Shown piece by piece: positions 52,175-59,850 of a stretch of DNA of 64,000 nucleotides; within the stretch, counting starts at the first letter, position 1; every line of letters starts with the position of its first letter. This stretch comes from a bacterium (GTDB taxonomy: Bacteria > Sumerlaeota > Sumerlaeia > SLMS01 > JAHLLQ01), in the NCBI GenBank assembly GCA_020444065.1, contig JAHLLQ010000003.1, forward strand, positions 773,065 to 837,064, in the 5' to 3' direction. The notes under the pieces were generated by a model, which was not told the DNA's origin, did no database searches, and was given only the letters and a program-made list of their open reading frames with translations. Made by a program: the position numbers and the translations under genes.

Positions 52175-53425
52175 ATGAAAGGAAACTCCATGATTTTTCG
52201 CATGAAAACGATCGCGGGTGCCGCCACTCTGGCGCTGATGCTCGCCGCACCGGCGCTCTCGCCGGCCCAGCTCGGCTCCGTTGACAAGGTTCCCGAGTCG
52301 TCCATGGAATCGACACTCCAGGAGAAGCTCCCCGAGATCTCGCCGAAGAAGGCCCTTGAGGCTTTCGCTGGCAAGTACGCAGGTCTGGGCGCCTACTCCG
52401 CGACCGTCAAGCTCAGCGCTCTCGGCGGCGACGGCAAGCCGATGGATCAGTTCCCCGCACAGACAGCCGAGTTTGCCTACTGGGCGCCGAACGATCTCTC
52501 GATGGATTTTGACGCTCTCGACGTCACATCCACAGGCGGCGAGATGCTCGTCTCCCTCGTTGGCGAGAAGAGCGCCATGGTTCTGGACGTTCCCGAAGAG
52601 GGCGGCATCCAGGCACTGATGGAAGAGAATCCCCTCGTTGGTAACATTCTCGGCCAGATTCCGATTCTCGACATCGTCGTGAATGGGACCGATGGATTTG
52701 CCAACTGGAATGCCGAAGTCACCGAACTGGATTCGAAGCCGGCCGTTGCCTTGACGGATCCGGAAGACGGGACACACACGCTCTTCATCGATCCACTCAG
52801 TGGTTCAGCATTGCGCTCGCAGCTCTCCATGGGCAACGGCGGTCCGAAGCTGCTCGTTGAATACGACGACCAGGCGTTTGGCGAAGACGTCCCGAAGCCC
52901 GAGCTTTCGACGGAGATCCCCGAGGGCTACGACGACATCACGGCGCAGGTCGTTGCCATGATGAAGGGACCGGATGAGCTGATCGGTCAGCCCGCACCCG
53001 ACTTCACGCTCAAGACGATGGAAGGCAAGGAAGTCTCTCTGGCCGACCAGAAGGGCAAAGTCGTTGTCATGGACTTTTGGGCAACGTGGTGCCCTCCGTG
53101 CAAGAAAGGCATGCCAATCCTTCAGAAGGTCGCCGACGAAATGAAGGATGAGAACGTTGTCTTCTGGGCAATGAACACGGACCAGGATCCGATGGAAGAG
53201 CGGAAGGCGAAGATTGTCGATTTCACTTCCAGCAATGACATCACCATGACTCAGGTCATGACAGGCGACGACGAAGACCTCATGACGGATTACCTCGTGA
53301 AGTCTATTCCTACTACGGTCATCGTCGCACCCGATGGCAAGATCGCCAACGTGCACGTTGGCCTCGTGCCGGATCTTGCGGACGTTCTGCGTGAAGACAT
53401 CAAGTCCGCGATGGAATCCAAGTAA
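52175..53425 (+). CDS. exported TlpA-type thioredoxin with LolA-like N-terminal domain
   Basis: 416 residues from the ATG at 52175 with GAGGAGG 10 nt upstream; the frame opens at 52088. The signal peptide (AGAATLALMLAAPALSPAQ) is followed by a ~240-residue beta-rich domain like DUF2092/LolA-type lipoprotein-carrier folds (ELDSKPAVALTDPEDGTHTL). The C-terminal thioredoxin domain starts QPAPDFTLKTMEGKEVSLAD and has the redox motif WCPPC near residues 305-309 and a cis-Pro in VKSIPTTVIVAPDGK. Likely reduces or oxidises periplasmic disulfides; the N-terminal domain may bind the client. Two hairpins end the unit. Confidence 0.88.
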   Translation: MKGNSMIFRMKTIAGAATLALMLAAPALSPAQLGSVDKVPESSMESTLQEKLPEISPKKALEAFAGKYAGLGAYSATVKLSALGGDGKPMDQFPAQTAEFAYWAPNDLSMDFDALDVTSTGGEMLVSLVGEKSAMVLDVPEEGGIQALMEENPLVGNILGQIPILDIVVNGTDGFANWNAEVTELDSKPAVALTDPEDGTHTLFIDPLSGSALRSQLSMGNGGPKLLVEYDDQAFGEDVPKPELSTEIPEGYDDITAQVVAMMKGPDELIGQPAPDFTLKTMEGKEVSLADQKGKVVVMDFWATWCPPCKKGMPILQKVADEMKDENVVFWAMNTDQDPMEERKAKIVDFTSSNDITMTQVMTGDDEDLMTDYLVKSIPTTVIVAPDGKIANVHVGLVPDLADVLREDIKSAMESK

Positions 53426-53450
53426 GCAATAGCCGCAGTAGCATTTGGCA

Positions 53451-53478
53451 ACTCGCCCCGGTCTCGGCCGGGGCGAGT
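53451..53478 (+). terminator. intrinsic terminator 1 after the TlpA-type gene
   Basis: An 11-bp stem (53451-53461 with 53468-53478), 6-nt loop, then CGTCGTT. It is followed 12 nt later by a second hairpin. Weak U-tract. Confidence 0.7.
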
Positions 53479-53490
53479 CGTCGTTAAAGC

Positions 53491-53525
53491 AACGAACCCG
53501 CCCGGGGGGAGTGGGCGGGTTCGTT
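53491..53525. terminator. intrinsic terminator 2, probably bidirectional
   Basis: A perfect 13-bp stem, AACGAACCCGCCC (53491-53503) with GGGCGGGTTCGTT (53513-53525). A-rich on one side and U-rich on the other, so it can act on both strands between the convergent TlpA-type gene and the 37-residue ORF. Confidence 0.75.
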
Positions 53526-53578
53526 TGGCGGAGAAACTGCAGCACCCGAGGAATCTCCGCACGAGGGAAACTATTGAA

Positions 53579-53692
53579 TCAGAGTTGTTCTTCTTTCACA
53601 TCCGAGGCCCAAATCCCCATCAAGAATCCCAGGGCCCAAATCAGGATCACTACCAGGACTGCCAGCAACTTCTCCATTCCGTGGAAATCCAT
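53579..53692 (-). CDS. 37-residue membrane peptide downstream of the OB-fold protein
   Basis: ATG 53692 to TGA 53579 on the minus strand. The sequence starts MDFHGMEKLLAVLVVILIWA, continues LGFLMGIWAS and ends DVKEEQL: one membrane helix with an acidic tail. AGGAG lies 7 nt before the ATG, and the start is 18 nt after the stop of the OB-fold gene, so it sits in the same operon. No family recognised. The good ribosome-binding site and hydrophobic profile argue that it is real. Confidence 0.55.
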   Translation of the reverse strand: MDFHGMEKLLAVLVVILIWALGFLMGIWASDVKEEQL

Positions 53693-53710
53693 CGTGGGAC
53701 TCCTTTCCCA

Positions 53711-54571
53711 TTATCGCATCGCCACTTCCGCCCACTTGCTGATATTGTTCGGAGCATTCACGCGTAGCTCCGTCTCTCCCTGATAGATATCCACTTCTCC
53801 GAGTACTTCCAAGGTCGCGCCGATTTCGGGGCGCGTTTCCGCATTCATAGCATCGGCCACATTCGACCAATAGACAACATGGATTGTGCCGCTGTCGTCC
53901 TGGAGGTCCACGCGAACCGGCGCAGTCTCTGAGCGCGGCTCAACGATATTGGTTACCATTCCGCGAACGCGTGCATCGGAGCCGATCGCCTTCGAGGCGA
54001 TTGCACTGATGGGTTCAGGCACCAGCAGCGATGCGCCGCCGGGAATCGGTGTGACCGTGGGCGTCGGGCCAACTGTGATCGGGCGAACAACCGCGGCTCG
54101 TGGTGTTGCTTCCGGTTCTTCGGATTCTTCCGCTGTCGGTTGGCCATCGAGAATCTTGATGTTCCATGCATTCGGCAAGACGAGGTCGACACGTTCGCCG
54201 GCATCCTTGCCCTTCACGAAGATCTCCACAAAGGTGCCCGGCTGGATCTCGTCGTGGAACTTCATGTTGTTCCAGGTATCGCGATCGACACGCACCTGGC
54301 GCGTGCCGGTTTCATCTGCCAGTTGGAGCCAACAGGGCCGTTCCGATTGAGGCCCTGGATTGATCACGCTGTTCAATTTGGCCCGCAGGAAGTAGGTGGC
54401 TCCCGGGTACAAATTGTTCGTCTGGTTCAAAGTCGTCCACTGGATTGAAGGTGCTTCTTTCTTGGCAGCTTCTTGAGGCAAAGCGGCCAACGCCACGCCG
54501 GAGAGGGTCATGGTGCCGATAAGTCCCGCGGTGACAAGACTTGGGCGGATTCGGGGGAAGCGAATGCTCAT
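53711..54571 (-). CDS. exported protein with two OB-fold-like domains
   Basis: 286 residues from the ATG at 54571, 8 nt after GGAGG. Signal peptide SLVTAGLIGTMTLSGVALA. Residues ~35-130 (LYPGATYFLRAKLNSVINPG, LQLADETGTRQVRVDRDTW) and ~185-286 (ARVRGMVTNIVEP, RVDLQDDSGTIHVVYWSNV) each look like an OB-fold of the type found in exported nucleic-acid- or ligand-binding proteins. A Pro/Thr linker (ITVGPTPTVTPIPGG) joins them. Secreted OB proteins of this kind have no assigned role. Followed by the 37-residue ORF. Confidence 0.75.
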   Translation of the reverse strand: MSIRFPRIRPSLVTAGLIGTMTLSGVALAALPQEAAKKEAPSIQWTTLNQTNNLYPGATYFLRAKLNSVINPGPQSERPCWLQLADETGTRQVRVDRDTWNNMKFHDEIQPGTFVEIFVKGKDAGERVDLVLPNAWNIKILDGQPTAEESEEPEATPRAAVVRPITVGPTPTVTPIPGGASLLVPEPISAIASKAIGSDARVRGMVTNIVEPRSETAPVRVDLQDDSGTIHVVYWSNVADAMNAETRPEIGATLEVLGEVDIYQGETELRVNAPNNISKWAEVAMR

Positions 54572-54869
54572 CTTTCGGCCCTCCTTCATTTGGTTTCCCA
54601 GGCGGATCGCGCTCCGGGAGAGATAGGCAATGGCGGTATCCCTTTGCGACTTACAGACCACAACCCACCTGGAACGTACCAAACCGCCATTGCCATCGGC
54701 AGCCTGACGCCAGGCCGTTCAAGACGAACGAATGAACTATGAATTTTGCGTGAGAATCATCACTCGCTGAGAGGCAAAGAACGCAGAGTGATTAATCTGA
54801 AGCGATCACTGGAACCTGCTTGCAGCGATCTTGTTCTTACTCGCCACTAGCCACTAGCCACTGCACTTC

Positions 54870-55328
54870 CTACCCATCCTTCCGCGACCAATCGTACGGA
54901 ATCTCTCCGCTGTGGGGGGCGACGCGGTATTCGTCTGGCTCTTTGTAGTTGTAGGTATTCGTCGTCGTGTTGATCACGATCGCCTCGGTGTCGCTGATGC
55001 ACTTGAAGCCATGATACACGAGAGCGGGGATCTCGACGATCATCTGGTTGTGTTCGCCGATGAAAAACTCATTCACTTCGCCGCTGGTGAGGGAGTCGGG
55101 GCGAGCGTCGTATAGGACGACTTTCATCATGCCCTTCACGCAGACGAAGTGATCCGTTTGGTACTTGTGATAGTGCCAAGCCTTCGTAACGCCGGGGTAG
55201 GCGGTCGTCATATAGACCTGCCCGAAGGTCACGTCCATGTCCGGATCGTCGCGGCGGAGCATTTCCATCAGGCGCCCGCGTTCATCGCAGTGCACGGTCA
55301 GTTTGTGTGTCTTGACACCTTCAATCAT
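54870..55328 (-). CDS. RmlC-like dTDP-sugar epimerase family protein
   Basis: 152 residues from the ATG at 55328 (GAGG 8 nt upstream); a TTG at 55373 is in frame. The cupin core is visible: AWHYHKYQTDHFVCVKGMMK, then VVLYDARPDS, LVYHGFKCISD and TTTNTYNYKEPDEYR, as in dTDP-4-dehydrorhamnose 3,5-epimerases. The catalytic His/Lys pair of RmlC is plausible (HYHKYQTDH), but whether it epimerises or only binds a sugar is open. It lies 99 nt after the response regulator on the same strand; perhaps O-antigen sugar metabolism. Confidence 0.8.
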   Translation of the reverse strand: MIEGVKTHKLTVHCDERGRLMEMLRRDDPDMDVTFGQVYMTTAYPGVTKAWHYHKYQTDHFVCVKGMMKVVLYDARPDSLTSGEVNEFFIGEHNQMIVEIPALVYHGFKCISDTEAIVINTTTNTYNYKEPDEYRVAPHSGEIPYDWSRKDG

Positions 55329-55427
55329 CTCTCGAACCTCGATCGCAAAATCGTCAGCCGGCGTTTGTTGCAAACGCTCGGGGCGGCGTCAACTCCAGGC
55401 AGTCTTGTTGAGTGGAAGAAGGGGAGG

Positions 55428-56339
55428 TCATCCCGTCGGGATCGCATCCAGGCTCGGATCGACCGCCAGGTGCTTAACGAGTTCCACGCGATTGCCGCGG
55501 CCCTGGTAGTTCACTTCGTCGAAGAATGCACGGGTCAGGAAAATCCCTCGCCCATTCAGGCGTTCGAGGCCGTCCTCGGAAAGCGGATCCGGCAAGTGCT
55601 CATAATCGAATCCGGGCCCCTCGTCCTCGATCACGCACGTCATGCAACCGTCTTCGATCTCGTAGTGGATCTTCACAGTTCGCTCGGCCAGCTTTGGCTC
55701 TTCCATGCGCTCTTCGATCAGTTCGGTCAGACGGAACTCGCGCAATGCAATGGTCTTTGTTTCCATGCCGATCTCGAGGTTTCCGTGCTCGATCGCGTTC
55801 CGCAGAATCTCCTCGAGGCCCAAGTGCAGACCGTTGATGTCCGCCTGTGGCCACTGGTCTTCCACCTCGCGCAGAATCCGATCCACAACCGGCGCGACCA
55901 GTCGCGGATTGCACGGCATTTCGATGTCAGTCGAGATCCGGCAGATGCACTGGTTGACCCGGCGCAAGTCTTCCTGCGACTGCACATTCTCGTCGTACTT
56001 CCCGAGCATATACATCAGGTAGTCTGGATTGATCGGCTTTGTCAGGTAATTGCTCGCGCCGTGGTGCAGCGCATCCAGCGCGACCTTCTCGCTTCCGAAC
56101 GCCGTGACCATCACGACGTGCGCGTAGCGATTCATCTGGCGGAGTCGCTGACAGACCTCCAGGCCATCCATGCCCGGCATGCGATAATCTGTGAAGACGA
56201 CGTGAGGGCAGTAGAGGCGAGCCTGTTCGAGGCCGGACTCGCCGTCGTAGGCGACGCGAACCTCATGGCCAGAGGACTTCACGAGCTCCGCCAGGATCTC
56301 CGCGTTGCTCTCGCAATCCTCGATGACCAGTACGCGCAT
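55428..56339 (-). CDS. response regulator fused to an RsbW/GHKL-type ATPase domain
   Basis: 303 residues. Receiver domain ~1-120: acidic pocket EDC at 7-9, phospho-acceptor D51 (FTDYRMPGMDGL) and K101 (TKPINPDY). After a linker with DIEMPCNPRL, residues ~165-300 form an ATPase: N-box LEEILRNAIEHGN (175-187), G1 DEGPGFD (239-245) and G2 GRGIFLT (263-269). There is no HisKA dimerisation box, so it is not a histidine kinase but resembles partner-switching anti-sigma kinases. Phosphorylation would control binding to an anti-sigma-antagonist-like partner; no STAS protein is in the window. Confidence 0.85.
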   Translation of the reverse strand: MRVLVIEDCESNAEILAELVKSSGHEVRVAYDGESGLEQARLYCPHVVFTDYRMPGMDGLEVCQRLRQMNRYAHVVMVTAFGSEKVALDALHHGASNYLTKPINPDYLMYMLGKYDENVQSQEDLRRVNQCICRISTDIEMPCNPRLVAPVVDRILREVEDQWPQADINGLHLGLEEILRNAIEHGNLEIGMETKTIALREFRLTELIEERMEEPKLAERTVKIHYEIEDGCMTCVIEDEGPGFDYEHLPDPLSEDGLERLNGRGIFLTRAFFDEVNYQGRGNRVELVKHLAVDPSLDAIPTG

Positions 56340-56498
56340 CGTTTACCGTGCCCACGCCAATACTCTCTCGCCAGGCGGCGAGGCGTCTGAACCATTGCAT
56401 CTCAATTGCTAGCGGGGGGCGTCTGTTGGGGAAAGCCCGAAATGGGGCTTCACAGGAAACTTTGGACAAAAAAGCCGGGAATTCGCTGCAAACCCCCG

Positions 56499-57971
56499 TC
56501 AATCGACCTCCAGACGGTGGCGGGCGACCTTTCCCATCGCATTCCTGGGGAGCTCATTGACCCTGGCGAAACGCCTTGGGACCTTGTACCGAGCCAGCCG
56601 ATCAGCGCACCATGCGGCCAGTTCCTCGTCGGTCGCGGGCGACTCCGCGTCCACGATCCACGCAGCTGGAACTTGCCCCAGATCATCGTCGTCGACTCCT
56701 GCGACCGCGCACTCCTGCACGCCCGGGTGCGACTCAATCGCCTCCTCGACCTCGCGCGGATAGACATTGTATCCGCCGACCAGGATCAACTCGGAACGCC
56801 GCCCGCACAGCGTAAAACGGCCTTCTTCGTCCTGTGTTCCCAAATCGCCTGTCCGAAACCAGTCGCCATCGAAAGATTCGGCCGTTTCTTCTGGTCGTTG
56901 CCAGTATCCTGCGAACACATTGGGTCCGCGGACCTGGACTTCGCCATCGACAAGACGCGCTTCGACTTCGGGAAATGGGAATCCGACGGTGCCGGGCACG
57001 CGTGCCCCCTCGTACGGATTTCCCAGCAGCATCCCTGTCTCCGTCATGCCGTAGCGTTCGAGGACCTCGTGCTCGAAGCGCTCGCGGAAGCGGACAAATT
57101 GCTTGGGCGGAAGGGGGGCGGAACCCGAAACAAACAGCCGCATCTGAGAGAGATCGAATCGCTCCGGTCTTTCGACGGCATTCAAGCGAGCATACATCGT
57201 CGGGACGCCAAAGAACATCGTCGCTCGGTTCTTCTGAAGCGCGACGAGGACCTTCTCCGCGTCGAACCGAGGCAACACGTGCAATGTGGAACGCGTTGTC
57301 ATCCAGCCGTGAAACGCGACGCCCAGTCCGTGCATGTGAAACAGCGGCAGGGCGATGACTAGAATGTCATCGCGCGTCCAGCGCCATGCGCTGACAATCG
57401 CGCGGGAGTTTGTGACGAAGTTGCGATGGCTGAGCATCGCACCTTTCGCCCGCCCTGTTGTTCCCGATGTCGAGAAAATCCCCGCCGTGCTTTCCGAATC
57501 GATCTTCGGTAGGACGACGTTCTTTGACTCCGTCCCCACTTTTTCCCATGAGAGAATCCGGTCATCCTCAGCGCTCGAATCGCCGACGAGAATGATCCGC
57601 TCGACGCACTCCGCGTCCTGCAGGACTTCCGCCGAGACCTGCCAGCCATCGCTGTCCGCGATAAAGAAGCGTGGAGTATAATCCTCCACTGCCTGGCGAA
57701 TCTCGCCACTCCGATAGACCCTGTTCAGCGGATTGAAGATCGCGCCCGCTTTCAACGCGCCCAGGTAGGAAACCAGAAACTCAATTCCATTTGGCAGGAA
57801 GCAAGAAATGCGATCGCCGCTTGAAACGCCCTGAGCCACAAGGCCTTTCGCGAACGCATCGCTTTGTTTGTGGAGGTCTTGGAAAGAGTATCTTCGCCCT
57901 CCGATGAACAACGCGGGGCGGGTTCCTTCGGCCTTTGCGGCGTCGCGCAGCAAGTCGATCAGCGTCTTCAT
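56499..57971 (-). CDS. acyl-CoA synthetase (AMP-forming), MatB/long-chain type
   Basis: 490 residues from the ATG at 57971; the frame opens at 58007. AMP-binding P-loop AGIFSTSGTTGRAKGAMLSH near 157-176; A5 region YGMTETGMLLGNPYEGARVP; A7 FRTGDLGTQDEEGRF; A8 GRRSELILVGGYNVYPREVE; A10 with the catalytic Lys in LPRNAMGKVARHRLE. It activates a carboxylic acid as an acyl-CoA through an acyl-AMP intermediate. The substrate could be malonate or a fatty acid. It starts 39 nt after the heme oxygenase gene. Confidence 0.9.
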   Translation of the reverse strand: MKTLIDLLRDAAKAEGTRPALFIGGRRYSFQDLHKQSDAFAKGLVAQGVSSGDRISCFLPNGIEFLVSYLGALKAGAIFNPLNRVYRSGEIRQAVEDYTPRFFIADSDGWQVSAEVLQDAECVERIILVGDSSAEDDRILSWEKVGTESKNVVLPKIDSESTAGIFSTSGTTGRAKGAMLSHRNFVTNSRAIVSAWRWTRDDILVIALPLFHMHGLGVAFHGWMTTRSTLHVLPRFDAEKVLVALQKNRATMFFGVPTMYARLNAVERPERFDLSQMRLFVSGSAPLPPKQFVRFRERFEHEVLERYGMTETGMLLGNPYEGARVPGTVGFPFPEVEARLVDGEVQVRGPNVFAGYWQRPEETAESFDGDWFRTGDLGTQDEEGRFTLCGRRSELILVGGYNVYPREVEEAIESHPGVQECAVAGVDDDDLGQVPAAWIVDAESPATDEELAAWCADRLARYKVPRRFARVNELPRNAMGKVARHRLEVD

Positions 57972-58010
57972 GCCTCGCGTCGTACCGCTCGCCGGATGTC
58001 CGGGCAAGCG

Positions 58011-58658
58011 CTATTGCGCCAGGGCGTCGGAGTCGCGCTGCAATGCTTCGGCGCCCGCACCGGTTACGGCCTGGAAGGTTCGCTGGGCGCCGGCCAACGC
58101 TTCCAACTGATCCGCCTCAGACAGCGGTAACGCATTCAAGCGATCGCGGAATGCCTTCCAGGTCTTGCGCTGATCATCGCCATACGGATCGAAGTACTCC
58201 GTGCCCTCAGTTTCTTTCAGATCGTGATTCCGGCGAATCGCCAGTGCCTGGTAGCGCCCCCCGTTTCGGCTGCCCTCCAGAACGTAGACCACGCCCGCCA
58301 GGAATCCCGGATCCTGGGTCGCCGCGCAATCGATGCAGCGAATCAGGTGGTCGACACTCGGACCCGGTTCGGCATCCAGGCTCCCGCCCCAGAACTCGAC
58401 ATCATGCGCAATACGGTTGGTGTGAAACTGCTCCGGAGCCAACAGTCCAGACAGTGCCGGGAAGTGTTTCTCGGCCTTGCGCCAGCAGGTTTCGAGGAAA
58501 TCGTGAAGGCAATACAACTGCTCGAAGAACGCGGCAAGTTGACGGCGCTCGAGCTGGCCGCGCATCAGGAGCGTCTGAAACTCCTCCGTCTCGGCCTGCC
58601 GATGCAGGACATCCGTCTCATTCTTCAACATCTCTGCCAGCGCGAGATCCTTCTTCAT
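58011..58658 (-). CDS. biliverdin-forming heme oxygenase
   Basis: 215 residues, heme-oxygenase size. The proximal heme His is H19 in LKNETDVLHRQAETEEF, and the distal helix shows GVVYVLEGSRNGGRYQALAI, the conserved G-x-x-Y-V-L-E-G-S motif. It cleaves heme to biliverdin, CO and iron. The C-terminus (AVTGAGAEALQRDSDALAQ) is helical. In other bacteria the gene often pairs with a phytochrome or serves iron acquisition; neither is visible here, and its neighbour is an acyl-CoA ligase. Confidence 0.88.
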   Translation of the reverse strand: MKKDLALAEMLKNETDVLHRQAETEEFQTLLMRGQLERRQLAAFFEQLYCLHDFLETCWRKAEKHFPALSGLLAPEQFHTNRIAHDVEFWGGSLDAEPGPSVDHLIRCIDCAATQDPGFLAGVVYVLEGSRNGGRYQALAIRRNHDLKETEGTEYFDPYGDDQRKTWKAFRDRLNALPLSEADQLEALAGAQRTFQAVTGAGAEALQRDSDALAQ

Positions 58659-58730
58659 AATCCTGGGCCCTTCGTTCCGAATTCAGTATGTTTCGGACTG
58701 AGATTCCTCGACATGGCGCTTGTGCCGAAT

Positions 58731-58751
58731 CGCTTGCGCGTCCCGCAAGCG
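58731..58751. other. hairpin in the leader of the heme oxygenase operon
   Basis: CGCTTGCG (58731-58738) pairs with CGCAAGCG (58744-58751) around CGTCC, 73 nt upstream of the heme oxygenase start. There is no U-run; possible leader structure or remnant palindrome. Confidence 0.35.
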
Positions 58752-58802
58752 GTAGCAAAACCGTCGCCAGACTCGTTCGCATGGCATGGGCCAACGCAGG
58801 AC

Positions 58803-58836
58803 CAAAAGAACCGCCGGAACCCATGGGTCCCGGCGG
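58803..58836 (-). terminator. intrinsic terminator of the sod gene (minus strand)
   Basis: On the minus strand a 26-bp imperfect palindrome centred near 58823 (58811-58836, stem with G/T mismatch) is followed by TTCTTTT (58804-58810). It lies 29 nt after the sod stop. Confidence 0.85.
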
Positions 58837-58865
58837 CAGTCAGTCGTTTTTCCAGTCTACTGGAA

Positions 58866-59687
58866 TCACATCCCACCCGGCATGTGGTGCTCAGGTTTCG
58901 GCATTCCCGGCATTTGTCCAACCAGGGAGCCGAGGCGTTTCCCGACGTTTTCCCAGTTCACGATGTTCCAGAATGCTTCGACGTAATCGCCGCGCCGATT
59001 CTGGTAATTCAGGTAGTAGGCGTGCTCCCAGACGTCGATGCACAGCACCGGCACTACTCCCCACTGCGAGAGCAACTGATGATTGCGTGCCTGCAGGACC
59101 GTCAGGCCTCCGCCGGCCAACTGGTAGCCCAGAATGCCCCATCCGGAGCCCTGAACCTTCTTGGCCGCGGCGCTGAACTGGTCCTTGAACGGCTTGAAGC
59201 CTCCGAAATTGGCATCCAACTGCTCCTTCATGAAGCCCGTCGGCTCGCCGCCCGCATTCGGCCCCATGCTATCCCAGAAAACCGTGTGCAGGAAGTGCCC
59301 GGCGCCGTGGAACGACGCCTGGTTTGTCCAGTATTCGATCATCGAGTAGTCGCCCGACGCGCGCATTTCCTTCAGCTTCTCTTCCGCGTTGTTGAGGCCG
59401 TTCACGTAGCCCTGGTGGTGCTTGTCGTGATGAAGGCGCATCGTCATCGCATCGATGTAGGGCTCGAGGGATTCATACGGGTACGCCAGCGGCGGCAGAA
59501 CCCACTTGCCGGATTCCTCGTCGTAGGCGCCGGGGAACAACTGGCGCATCATGGCCGGATGGCTCATTGGCCCATGGTGAGGGGAGTTATGGGGATCATC
59601 CTGGGCATTTCCAATGCCCGCCAAGGCGGCGCCGGCCAGCGCAGCTCCACCGGACTTCAAGAATTCTCTACGGTTGGTTCCACTCAT
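58866..59687 (-). CDS. exported Fe/Mn superoxide dismutase with Tat signal
   Basis: 273 residues. The twin-arginine start NRREFLKSGGAALAGAALAG and AQ cleavage region indicate Tat export, unusual for this family, which is mostly cytosolic. Metal ligands are H86 (MTMRLHHDKHH), H134 (HFLHTVFW), D218 and H222 (IDVWEHAYY). It converts superoxide to oxygen and peroxide, probably in the periplasm. The C-terminal HHMPGGM stretch and a 35-residue His/Pro region after the signal are extra. It lies between heme oxygenase (downstream) and a nucleotidyltransferase gene (upstream), but 160-200 nt away from each. Confidence 0.92.
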   Translation of the reverse strand: MSGTNRREFLKSGGAALAGAALAGIGNAQDDPHNSPHHGPMSHPAMMRQLFPGAYDEESGKWVLPPLAYPYESLEPYIDAMTMRLHHDKHHQGYVNGLNNAEEKLKEMRASGDYSMIEYWTNQASFHGAGHFLHTVFWDSMGPNAGGEPTGFMKEQLDANFGGFKPFKDQFSAAAKKVQGSGWGILGYQLAGGGLTVLQARNHQLLSQWGVVPVLCIDVWEHAYYLNYQNRRGDYVEAFWNIVNWENVGKRLGSLVGQMPGMPKPEHHMPGGM

Positions 59688-59850
59688 TGGGGATCTCCTT
59701 CCAGGGAGTCGTCAGTTGGGAAACGCTTATACGGTCGGCGCGAAACCTCTATAGAGAAAGCCGCCGCCGGGCCGCATCTGCTCGCTTCCCCGCTCGTCGC
59801 CAGTGGAAGGTAACAACTTCTATTCCCGCCTCGAGTGCCCGTTCTGGCAC

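Noticed and set aside
55149..56390. A 413-residue plus-strand open frame opposite the response regulator
   Set aside because: The minus-strand protein has clear receiver and ATPase motifs; this one has none.
58224..59813. A 529-residue plus-strand open frame
   Set aside because: Crosses heme oxygenase and superoxide dismutase genes in antisense; no domain is seen.
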